64,000 nt of DNA from assembly GCF_005938215.1 (NCBI RefSeq), contig NZ_VCPD01000005.1:1-64000 (forward strand), given 5' to 3'. A program made the position numbers and the translations under genes. Positions 8,138 to 15,457 of the stretch are shown piece after piece. This DNA is from Ruegeria sediminis. GTDB lineage: Bacteria; Pseudomonadota; Alphaproteobacteria; Rhodobacterales; Rhodobacteraceae. How positions within the stretch are numbered: the stretch's first letter is position 1; each line of letters opens with the position of its first letter. Under the pieces are notes generated by a model. That model saw only the letters and a list, made by a program, of their open reading frames with translations, did no database searches and was not told the origin of the DNA.

Positions 8138-8166
8138 TGTATAGCCGAAAAGCGAAGGAATGTCAA
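8138..8166 (-). promoter_or_regulatory. Near-consensus promoter for the minus-strand RNA
   Basis: Read on the minus strand: TTGACA (8166-8161), 17-bp spacer, TATACA (8143-8138). Only one position of the -10 differs from consensus. It lies about 50 bp upstream of the terminator stem and has no open reading frame with a start site downstream, supporting a short non-coding transcript. Confidence 0.72.
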
Positions 8167-8270
8167 ACCGTTGCCGGTCAATGAGCACCTAATACATGAT
8201 GTTAGTAAAGCTCATGTTTTTACGTATAAAAATGCAATAAGTTCATAAATGACGCGAATCGCGAGCCATC

Positions 8271-8299
8271 TTGACTCTTCGATGCACATCCAGTAGGGT
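8271..8299 (+). promoter_or_regulatory. Putative promoter of the replication gene
   Basis: TTGACT (8271-8276), 17-bp spacer, TAGGGT (8294-8299): a good -35 with a moderate -10. A start near 8306 would give a leader of about 200 nt before the primase-helicase ATG at 8505, including the hairpin at 8359-8386 and the CACAAACCC site. Confidence 0.45.
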
Positions 8300-8358
8300 C
8301 GCGTCAAGGTGGATTGATAGCGATGTTACCACCGAAGCCCGGATAAGGGCAAAAAACC

Positions 8359-8400
8359 CGCCTCTGCCCATATAGGGTGTGAGGCGATCAACACAAACCC
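8359..8400 (+). promoter_or_regulatory. Leader hairpin and antisense target site
   Basis: A hairpin of CGCCTC (8359-8364) with GAGGCG (8381-8386), plus an inner CCC/GGG, is followed six bases later by CACAAACCC (8392-8400). That nonamer is also present at 8116-8124, where the minus-strand RNA carries its complement in a hairpin loop. Pairing here would occur about 100 nt upstream of the replication gene start. The function is inferred. Confidence 0.5.
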
Positions 8401-8504
8401 CGGACGTTCACCAACAAACGATCCGCCACACGTTCAGAACCATTTCTGACGGCGGTTAGGTGCGTCCTGCGCTCAGAGCGCAATGGAACAAGGACAAACG
8501 ACAT

Positions 8505-11500
8505 ATGAGTCTTTCACAGGCAATCACCTCGCAGATGACCGCCGAAGAGCGTGCAGAAGCGGAGACGCAATCGCGCGAACGTATCGCCGCCATGGCACCG
8601 GATCAAATTGCCGATGCATTCGAGGCGGCGGGAAACGTGATCCTCTTCCCTGACCATGCAGTGGTCGCGGTCAAAGAGACGCCGCAAGGTGAGGTGGAAA
8701 TTTTGGAACCTTCTGAGGTTCTGTGCCCGTGGTCGCCGCCTGCGTCAGCAGGCGAGGTGCCGGAAGGTCAGTTGACCGCAGAGGCTGCGTACAGCGAGAC
8801 GGCAGACGCTGGCGGCGATGATGCTATCTCCGATGGAGATGACGACTATTACGGCGATTGGAACGACGCCGCCCTGATCGGCCCGGAACCGGAAGGTTTT
8901 GCCGACTTCCTACAGAAGCCCGCCACCTTCCTGATAGGTGAGTTGTGGGGCGCGAAAGACCGCCGCAACACCCAAGACGGTGACTGGAAAGAAGTCACCA
9001 TGCCATGGGGGCAGTGGATCGAAGGCGGCGGCACAGGGTCGCGGAAGGACCCGTTCTGGGGATTCTCACGTCACCAAGAGAGCAAGCACAAGGAAGGCGG
9101 CTCCATCGTTCTCGGATCGTCCATTGACGGCGCGCGTAAGGCGCATGCCATGGACGAAATGTCGGCACTCGGGTTGGACATCGATTCCGGTGCCCAGATC
9201 GATGATGTGAAAGACAAGATTCGGGCGCTTGGCCTGTTCGCCCTGATTTATACCTCCCACAGCCATGGAAAATCTGGGCTGGAATTGAAGCGCGATGAGG
9301 TTATCCGCAAGCTTGGCCTGACCACCGAACCGACATTGGCGGACGTCCAGACCTTCCTCCGCGCGCACGGTAAGAGCCGATACGAGGAGTCGTTCATCAC
9401 ACAGGTTCGTATCGCCGACCCGAAAAAACAGACCAAGGACGGTGTTAAGATCGCGCTGGAAACGCCGCCGCTGGACAAGTTCCGGATCATCCTGCCTTTG
9501 GCAGAGGCGGTTAAGCTGATCGACCTTGCGCCGACGCAGGCTGCGTCGCTGGAGGTGTGGGAAGACAAGGTAACTGGGGCTGCGTGGGAGATGCTGGGAG
9601 TTCACTGGGACGTTTCCTGTAGTGACCCGAGTCGCTTGTTCTTTACAGCACGCCATGCCCCAGACGCCGAGTGGGATTGCATGATCATCCGGGGCGCTCC
9701 GCTCCGGTTCGAAGACGTGCCGGTGATGAAAAAGAGCGACTACACCAAAGGTCGCGACAAGGTGGCGGGGGCAGGCCGTGAGGTTGACCGGTGGGGCAGT
9801 CCGCTTTGTTCTACGCCGTCTGGCAAGAGCCTCAACGACTGGCACTTTGGCCGTAACGGCGCAAAGGACCGGTTCCAGATCGCGACGTTGTTGGAAACCG
9901 AATGCTCGGACAAAATCCGGCATGCGGGTGGCGAGGCACAGGGCCATGTGCATCTCGAATGCCCCTTCGAACACCAGCATTCCAAGGAAGGTGGCACCGG
10001 CACCATGGCGATTGACGCCTTGGACGCAAAGGAAGGGTACTGGACCGTATTCTGCCACCACGATTCCTGCCAAGGACGTCACAAGCTTCAGTTTCTGGAA
10101 GAGATGCTGGCGCAAGGCTGGTTCGAGGAAGAGGTGCTGTACGACGAAGACGCGATGTACCTCATGCCAGCGGGCGAGGAAGTCAGCGGCACGCCAGGAC
10201 GGCAAGACGGTCCTGCTAACGCAGGCACGGACGAATTCGAACCGGTTGAGAGCTGGCTTGATAGTCGTTACCGGCGTCTTGGCGACAGGATGTATCGCAG
10301 GCCATCAAAGGCTGAAGTGCAGGCATGGGAACAGGCATGCAAAGAAGCCAAAGAAAATGGCGAGGATGAACCTAAACAGCCAGAGCCGGTAGAAATCTGC
10401 GGTGCGTTTGATGTTGTTGGACGTTCGTCCAATGCAGACGGAACGGAAGGTGCGGGGCGTATCATCTCGTTTGAAGGTGAGAACGGAAAGCGTGTCGAAG
10501 TGACATTGTCGCTTGCCGAAATCCGCAGCGACCCGAAGGCCGTTTTTGATATCCTGTCTGACCGTGGATTGTGGTTGCCGGTCGGGAAGAATGCCAAGAT
10601 CAACTTGCAGATGCTGTTGAACAGTATCACGCCGCAACGCCAAATTCCGACCATTGAGTCGCCGGGTTGGACACGTAACGAGCATGGCGAAATCGACGGT
10701 TACATGCTGCCGACCGGGGAATATTTGACCAAGGACGGTGCCGGACAAATGCGGCTGTCTGAGGGTGCCCGGTTTGAAGTCGTCAAACCGCGCGGCGAGG
10801 TGGACAAGTTCACGGCGGCTGCGGTCGAGAGTTTCAAGTACACCGAAACAAACTTCTATTGGCCGCTCGGTCTTGCGGCTGGTTTCGCAGGTCCGCTTTT
10901 GGGCATCCTGAAGGAGCGGTCTTGCGGGATTGTACTTTCGGGGCATTCGTCGCTCGGGAAGTCGCTGGGGCAGGAATTGGGCGCGTCAGTGTTCGGTTCG
11001 CCGGAAGAAGGCGACGGCGGGTTTCACAGTGCAAAAACGACCACAAACGCAATCGAAGACCTTTGTGTGATTACAACACACACCACATTCATGTTCGACG
11101 AAATCGGCGCGTTTCAGGACAAGAAACACTTGGAATCCGTTCTGTTCGGAATGGCGGTCGGCGTTTCAAAGGCCCGGAAAAAAGATCGAAACATCGGACT
11201 GGCCCAGCGTGTCAGGTTTAACCCGTTCGTCGTCATGTCGTCGGAATTCGGGATCAAACAAGAGATCGAGTCAGGCGGGGGCAACTACCGCGACGGGCTG
11301 GTCGCACGGTTTCCGGATATCGACGTGGGTAGCGATGGGTTGCATGTCTCCAAGGACAAACGAAGCATCCTTGAAGCGGTGCGGTACAACTACGGTCACG
11401 CAGGGCCGGTGATGGTCCGTTACATGATCGATTCCGGCATCGCGTTTGATCGCCAGAAACTTGCCGACGAGGTTGACGTAATCATAGCGGAACTTTCGAA

Positions 11501-12077
11501 GGGAAAGCCGCCGGTGATCGAACGTGCCGCCAAGCCTTTTGCGCTTATTCTGCGGGGTGGAGAGATCGCGGCTGACGCCGGGGTGTTGGGTGATCCTGAC
11601 AAGGCTAAGACAGCGATTAGGAAGGCAGTGTTCAAGGCGTGGGACGTGTTCACGTCGTCGGATGAGGCAAGCGCGGCGTCCGGTGGGGATGCACTGCTAG
11701 ACACGATCCTGAGTAAGCTGAACGGCATGTGGGGTCGGACGATTATCAAGGCGGGTGAAGTCTTTACGAACGAAGCCACTGGCAAGGATACCGTGGTCGG
11801 TGAAGCTGACGGCAACATCGCGCGGGGGACGCCGGTTGGTTGGTACGACGACGACCACATCTATCTTGATTGGGAGCAGATTGCGAAACCGGCGGAGGTT
11901 TTCGGCGTGCCCATCAAGCGAGCCGAACTGGTCAACGTACTGGGCAAGACTGTAGTGCGTAAGACCGACCGGGAAGCGCCTCAGACCCGACTCCCTGTAC
12001 ATGTGGCGCAGGCGGCGGGGGGTGACGGCAGGGCCGTCCGGAACCTGAAACTGAAACGCGCCGAATTGGGCATGTGA
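8505..12077 (+). CDS. Replication protein: AEP-like primase, zinc cluster and DUF927-type helicase
   Basis: 1190-aa multidomain protein. Residues ~150-400 carry archaeo-eukaryotic primase-like motifs: D225-x-D227 (GLDIDSG), SHSHG at 251-255, KFRIILPL from 325, and a DVSCSDPSRLFF block. A zinc-cluster-like segment follows: C486-PFEHQH and C517-HHDS-C522. The C-terminal half is a DUF927-type helicase-like ATPase with Walker A GHSSLGKS (K819) and Walker B TTFMFDEIG (D865/E866). The start ATG at 8505 follows AAGGA; an earlier in-frame start at 8460 lacks a ribosome site. Primase plus helicase next to an iteron origin matches the replicator of satellites such as P4 (alpha protein), though the domain order differs. 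It probably recognises the iterons itself or with a small partner. Confidence 0.88.
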   Translation: MSLSQAITSQMTAEERAEAETQSRERIAAMAPDQIADAFEAAGNVILFPDHAVVAVKETPQGEVEILEPSEVLCPWSPPASAGEVPEGQLTAEAAYSETADAGGDDAISDGDDDYYGDWNDAALIGPEPEGFADFLQKPATFLIGELWGAKDRRNTQDGDWKEVTMPWGQWIEGGGTGSRKDPFWGFSRHQESKHKEGGSIVLGSSIDGARKAHAMDEMSALGLDIDSGAQIDDVKDKIRALGLFALIYTSHSHGKSGLELKRDEVIRKLGLTTEPTLADVQTFLRAHGKSRYEESFITQVRIADPKKQTKDGVKIALETPPLDKFRIILPLAEAVKLIDLAPTQAASLEVWEDKVTGAAWEMLGVHWDVSCSDPSRLFFTARHAPDAEWDCMIIRGAPLRFEDVPVMKKSDYTKGRDKVAGAGREVDRWGSPLCSTPSGKSLNDWHFGRNGAKDRFQIATLLETECSDKIRHAGGEAQGHVHLECPFEHQHSKEGGTGTMAIDALDAKEGYWTVFCHHDSCQGRHKLQFLEEMLAQGWFEEEVLYDEDAMYLMPAGEEVSGTPGRQDGPANAGTDEFEPVESWLDSRYRRLGDRMYRRPSKAEVQAWEQACKEAKENGEDEPKQPEPVEICGAFDVVGRSSNADGTEGAGRIISFEGENGKRVEVTLSLAEIRSDPKAVFDILSDRGLWLPVGKNAKINLQMLLNSITPQRQIPTIESPGWTRNEHGEIDGYMLPTGEYLTKDGAGQMRLSEGARFEVVKPRGEVDKFTAAAVESFKYTETNFYWPLGLAAGFAGPLLGILKERSCGIVLSGHSSLGKSLGQELGASVFGSPEEGDGGFHSAKTTTNAIEDLCVITTHTTFMFDEIGAFQDKKHLESVLFGMAVGVSKARKKDRNIGLAQRVRFNPFVVMSSEFGIKQEIESGGGNYRDGLVARFPDIDVGSDGLHVSKDKRSILEAVRYNYGHAGPVMVRYMIDSGIAFDRQKLADEVDVIIAELSKGKPPVIERAAKPFALILRGGEIAADAGVLGDPDKAKTAIRKAVFKAWDVFTSSDEASAASGGDALLDTILSKLNGMWGRTIIKAGEVFTNEATGKDTVVGEADGNIARGTPVGWYDDDHIYLDWEQIAKPAEVFGVPIKRAELVNVLGKTVVRKTDREAPQTRLPVHVAQAAGGDGRAVRNLKLKRAELGM

Positions 12078-12106
12078 TCACGCAGTGACCCAGCGAGACA
12101 GGAATA

Positions 12107-12129
12107 CCCCGCCGTCAGGCGGGGTTTTT
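12107..12129 (+). terminator. Intrinsic terminator after the replication gene
   Basis: CCCCGCC, loop GTCA, GGCGGGG, then TTTTT (12125-12129), 30 bp after the replication gene stop. It isolates the origin from leftward read-in. The GTCA loop is the same as in the element's dispersed palindromes. Confidence 0.88.
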
Positions 12130-12135
12130 CGTCTG

Positions 12136-12442
12136 TGGGCGACAAATTGGGCGACATTGGGCGACAAGTGGGCGACACGATTGGGCGACATTTTTGCTAT
12201 TAAAATATGGATTGGGCGACACTGGGCGACAAATTATTGAAAAAAGATAGTCGACTCTCTCCCTCTCACTCCGCTTACGCTGTGCCTCCTCAATCGCGGT
12301 GTGTCACACCGGATTCAGTGTCGTCCAATGTCGCCCAGTGTCGCCCAGTGTCGCCCAGTGTCGCCCACCCCTTATTTATATGGGGTTCGTGTCGCCCAAT
12401 CGGCAAAAAATTGTCGCCCAATTTGTCGCCCAATGTCGCCCA
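12136..12442. other. Iteron-type replication origin
   Basis: Seven direct TGGGCGACA iterons (12136, 12148, 12158, 12169, 12182, 12213, 12223) are followed by nine in the opposite orientation, TGTCGCCCA (12319 with one mismatch, 12329, 12339, 12349, 12359, 12390, 12412, 12424, 12434). Spacing is about 10-12 bp within arrays, i.e. one helical turn. AT-rich segments lie inside the first array (12191-12212, TTTTTGCTATTAAAATATGG) and between arrays (12231-12248). The location right after the primase-helicase and terminator fits an origin bound by the replication protein. Confidence 0.85.
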
Positions 12443-12556
12443 AACCGAAATCAGAGCAGTGTGTCGCCGTGTCGCAACTGATGATTGCCCTTGAGATCGG
12501 TGGTTGGTTGTTGGAAAGTCTCGAAATAAGACTAAAATTGGAAAAGGGACAATGGA

Positions 12557-12916
12557 ATGAAAACGTTAGTTCGGTGCACTATCGCGATTGCGGCTGCAGT
12601 GATTTTGTCTGGATGCGAGATGTCTAGAGGTGGAGCTGGTCAGACGACCACCGGCGAACCAGTGGTTGGAGAAGTCTGGCAGAACAATGCAATGGAGCAG
12701 GGCTTCACAATCACCAGTGTAAACGGATGGCAGTGCACCGGAAAGCTTACTAAGTCCCAGCAATACAACGCGACAAACTCAGTTATCACCGTTCCGCTGA
12801 CTTGCTCGAACAACGTCACGGGAACTTCTTTGGTCGCTATTGACCGTTTCAAATCGGAAGCAGACATCAACTTCCGGCTATCAAATGGCAAGGTTGGCCA
12901 TTTGGCGATTAGCTAA
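12557..12916 (+). CDS. Small lipoprotein
   Basis: 119 aa with a clear lipoprotein signal: MKTLVRCTIAIAAAVI then LSGC lipobox (Cys20). The mature part is about 100 residues with two further cysteines (WQCTG and LTCSNN) that may form a disulfide, and a beta-rich pattern. No family recognised. It stands alone after the origin. Satellites and prophages often carry such cell-surface lipoproteins as cargo (e.g. superinfection exclusion), but that role is only a possibility here. Confidence 0.72.
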   Translation: MKTLVRCTIAIAAAVILSGCEMSRGGAGQTTTGEPVVGEVWQNNAMEQGFTITSVNGWQCTGKLTKSQQYNATNSVITVPLTCSNNVTGTSLVAIDRFKSEADINFRLSNGKVGHLAIS

Positions 12917-12935
12917 CCTGCAGAGAAGAGTGTGG

Positions 12936-12954
12936 CGGTCGCGATCTGCGACCG
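12936..12954. terminator. Hairpin between convergent genes
   Basis: CGGTCGC, loop GATCT, GCGACCG: a perfect 7-bp stem 20 bp after the lipoprotein stop and before the 3' end of the convergent TIR-like gene. There is no clear T-run, so termination strength is uncertain. Confidence 0.4.
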
Positions 12955-13027
12955 TTCCACCGTTTGGGTTGTTGAATGGGCTACCGAAATCCCAAACCAG
13001 ATCAGAAATCAACTGACCGCTTTTTGG

Positions 13028-13768
13028 CTAATCCTGTTGATCGCTGTCTTTGTCGACCCCCCTGATTGTCCATGCCGCGCGCTTAACTCCCGTAACATCA
13101 TCAGAGTAAATTCGCGCACGCAGCGCGTTTCTGTTTGCGGAATTCTCCGGCGAGAAATCTGCAAGTGCATTTCTCGTCGTCAACAGGTCACTTACTAGTT
13201 CGCGGTTCCTTTCGAAGGCTAGTAGCCGTCCAGAAAGGTCGTCAACTTTCTTAACCAGTGTCGCTACGATCTGGTCTTTATCGTCCCCGCTTGTTTCCAG
13301 TTTGGTAAAGCCGTTGGCGACTGTCACCGGATTGCTGACCGGATTGCCGTCTCCGAATTTTTCGATTTGGTTACGTATTCTCGTGACTGCCTCAGAATGC
13401 GAACTCGGATCGTCGTGCACGTATTGAATGATATTGCTTCCACTCACATCGAACGGGGGGCGCGGGTCCCAGTTGGAAAGCATGATGCAGGGTTTCTGGA
13501 AGGCATGCCGAATACCGAGTTCATAAAACACGTTTGCGTTTGACCCTGACAAATCAGCAATCACCAATTCCGCCGAAATCAGATGTTGCACTATTTCGGT
13601 GGTGATGTGCGTGGGCTTGTCGAGACGGTCAACGCGGATTGGTTCATCGTAATCCAAGCCCGCAAGCGCAGGCTTGATGATGTACTCAAGAACACAATCA
13701 GCCTGTCGCCTCACATCTGTCCCCCTGTCGCCAATGGGGGACACGACAAAGCACGTCTTTTGGGTCAT
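13028..13768 (-). CDS. TIR-like / nucleoside-deoxyribosyltransferase-like protein, possible defence cargo
   Basis: 246 aa. The N-terminus CFVVSPIGDRGTDVRRQAD and the block ELVIADLSGSNANVFYELGIRHAF are hallmarks of the Rossmann-like TIR/deoxyribosyltransferase-related superfamily (catalytic-type Glu in NVFYELG). Many members act as stand-alone or effector modules in bacterial immunity, presumably acting on nucleotides. The C-terminal ~90 residues contain a coiled-coil-like segment (KKVDDLSGRLLAFERNREL), useful for oligomerisation. It is on the opposite strand to the structural and replication genes, the usual position of cargo. The start ATG follows AAGGGAATT. The biochemical activity is unproven. 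Confidence 0.72.
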   Translation of the reverse strand: MTQKTCFVVSPIGDRGTDVRRQADCVLEYIIKPALAGLDYDEPIRVDRLDKPTHITTEIVQHLISAELVIADLSGSNANVFYELGIRHAFQKPCIMLSNWDPRPPFDVSGSNIIQYVHDDPSSHSEAVTRIRNQIEKFGDGNPVSNPVTVANGFTKLETSGDDKDQIVATLVKKVDDLSGRLLAFERNRELVSDLLTTRNALADFSPENSANRNALRARIYSDDVTGVKRAAWTIRGVDKDSDQQD

Positions 13769-14289
13769 TAGGCAATTCCCTTGTATGTCTGGAAGTTACC
13801 CTATCCAGAGCCTGACCGAGTTCAAGTCCGACAATATCAAGCTAGCTCCACCAGTTGCACCTGTTCGCAACAACCCGCCCTCAATTGTCTGACATTTCCT
13901 CCATAGAACGTCACAATGGGTCCCTTCCGGACCTTTCTGTGGCCGCCGATCTCCGTTTGCGCAACCGTCAAGGAAGTAACAAAGTTGCCTATGCCCCACT
14001 CATCAGCGCCGCTCATTTTGCACATAGAGCATCGAAAGGGCAGGGCAGGCGCGGGCTAACGCCCGCACACACCATCCCACCAACATAAGTAAACCACTCT
14101 GACCCAAATCAGACTAACCCACTGAAAACAAACAATAACCCATCTGCGCATTCCTGCACAGATTGCCCGACAATCCCCGAAATAAGCAGGAATCTGGCTA
14201 AGTGCCTGAAAACATTAGATTCATGATTTAGCATAATGGAGATTATATGCACGACCGAGCGGTCGGTTAATTGGGCGGCGTTCGCGTTC
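13769..14289. other. Intergenic stretch, cargo promoter region
   Basis: About 520 bases with no gene I can support. It includes the start region of the TIR-like gene on the minus strand, one of the element's palindromes at 14051-14066 (GCGGGC, TAAC, GCCCGC) and a 12-bp palindrome GACCG-AG-CGGTC at 14253-14264 that resembles TetR-type operators, although no TetR gene exists in the element. Confidence 0.45.
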
Positions 14290-14562
14290 TCATTGAAGTA
14301 GGAGAAGGCCTACGTAAATCGCTACGACGACTATCACCGCCGTAAGGATATTCGCGCGAAACTCACTCTTTTCGGCAGCTTTTTCTCGGCTCTTTTTTTC
14401 TGGGTCTACTAGGTGTTCCAAAAGTGCGTTTGTGCGCTTGGAATTTCTTAACATGCTGCCTAAGGCAACGACGAGCAATCCGACAAGGCCAATCACTGGG
14501 TTCAGCATGACAATTCCGAAGATGGTTACAGTTAAACCGATGATTAGTAAGAGCGTTCCCAC
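14290..14562 (-). CDS. Small membrane protein
   Basis: 90 aa from a GTG start at 14562, six bases after AGGGGA. Two N-terminal hydrophobic segments (residues ~3-37) and one at the C-terminus (~70-90) flank a charged loop (EHLVDPEKKSREKAAEKSEF). No family recognised. It lies on the cargo strand with the TIR-like gene and could be a membrane partner, but this is not supported beyond position. The frame stays open upstream to 14673 without a ribosome site. Confidence 0.55.
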   Translation of the reverse strand: MGTLLLIIGLTVTIFGIVMLNPVIGLVGLLVVALGSMLRNSKRTNALLEHLVDPEKKSREKAAEKSEFRANILTAVIVVVAIYVGLLLLQ

Positions 14563-15139
14563 TGCCAATCCCCTTCGTTTAGGCGAGGCCAACCGACCAC
14601 GGACGGACTGTAGCGTCAACCCGCTTACGCGGGGACATAGGAAAGACGCGCACACACCCGCACACCGCCCCACCGAGACAGTGTGTCCCCGCGTTAGCGG
14701 GATGACTTACTGACCTACTGACCCCGCCTGATGGCGGCACGTGCTGACCCTCCCACACAGCTACACAGCGCCACACAGCCGCGTGCTGAGGTTGGTAAGT
14801 TGCTGGTGATGTGGTGAGGTGAGGGCCGCGTTAGCGGCGCTGTGTGACCCTCTGAGAGGCCTCTGGGGTCCCACTGACGGTACTACCCTAGGTTGAGCGA
14901 AGGCGGGGAGGGTACAGCGTATATGCAGGCAGGCAGTCACGGGGGACCCACCCCGCCGCAGCACCCCCGCCATTCCGCTACAAATACCCGTATTTTATAG
15001 AAAAAATCGCGCCTTTCCCTTGCAATTACATAATGACTGCACATCGCCATGAGGGCGTGACCGTTTGGCCCGACGGTTTGCTTTTTCGCTGCAATTATGT
15101 TATGTTATAACACACAAGAAACCTTCCCTGAGAACGAGC
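14563..15139. other. Palindrome-rich noncoding region, candidate packaging or control site
   Basis: No gene recognised. It holds palindromes at 14620-14633, 14688-14701, 14724-14737 and 14825-14838, ACACAGC at 14755, 14763 and 14773 (9-10 bp spacing) with an inverted GCTGTGTG at 14839-14846, and an AT-rich segment from about 15000. The location immediately upstream of the late genes makes it a candidate for late-gene control or a cos/pac-like site. Confidence 0.45.
15078..15106 (+). promoter_or_regulatory. Putative late-operon promoter with upstream direct repeat
   Basis: TTGCTT (15078-15083), 17 bp, TATGTT (15101-15106). GCAATTACATAATG (15022-15035) and GCAATTATGTTATG (15091-15104) are imperfect direct repeats, the second covering the -10, so an activator or repressor may bind both. 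Confidence 0.38.
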
Positions 15140-15457
15140 ATGAATACCCACCTAGCTAATCTAGCCGACCGCGCCCGCGAATGCCGCTCACGCGGTGAAA
15201 TGGCTAAAAAGTACCCAAGCGAATACCGTGAAATTCACCGTCGCGGCCTGACATTTTTGTTTGACCACATGGTCCGAAAACGCCGGAAGAAATACACCAA
15301 GGACGAACTCCGCCAGATTGCCGCGAAGTACGCAACGCGCACCGAGTTCCAGAACAATGCGGCGTCGGCATACATGGCGGCATGGCGCAGGGACATCCTA
15401 GACGAAATCGCCCCTGCATCCCGCCGGGGTGCACATCTGCATGAGGCCCGACAATGA
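15140..15457 (+). CDS. Small basic protein with a phage-type helical motif
   Basis: 105 aa. The segment DELRQIAAKYATRTEFQNNAASAY resembles the short helical module (KY-TRxEF...AY-AA) found repeatedly in phage and homing-endonuclease-associated proteins, thought to bind DNA. No nuclease motif is present here. The ATG at 15140 follows the late promoter candidate; its stop overlaps the tape-measure start by 4 bp (ATGA). It may be a regulator or head-tail accessory. A palindrome copy lies at 15184-15195 inside it. Confidence 0.62.
   Translation: MNTHLANLADRARECRSRGEMAKKYPSEYREIHRRGLTFLFDHMVRKRRKKYTKDELRQIAAKYATRTEFQNNAASAYMAAWRRDILDEIAPASRRGAHLHEARQ

Noticed and set aside
12136..12442. Regular short repeats that could suggest a CRISPR array
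   Set aside because: The repeat is only 9 bp, spacing is 1-3 bp or irregular, there are two orientations and no cas genes; it fits iterons.
12207..12627. Small open frames running through the iteron arrays
   Set aside because: Their sequence is made of repeated SPSVAQCRP-like units generated by the iterons; no ribosome sites.
14253..14264. TetR operator in the satellite
   Set aside because: GACCG-AG-CGGTC looks like one, but there is no TetR gene in the element and it lies far from a start codon; kept only as a note.
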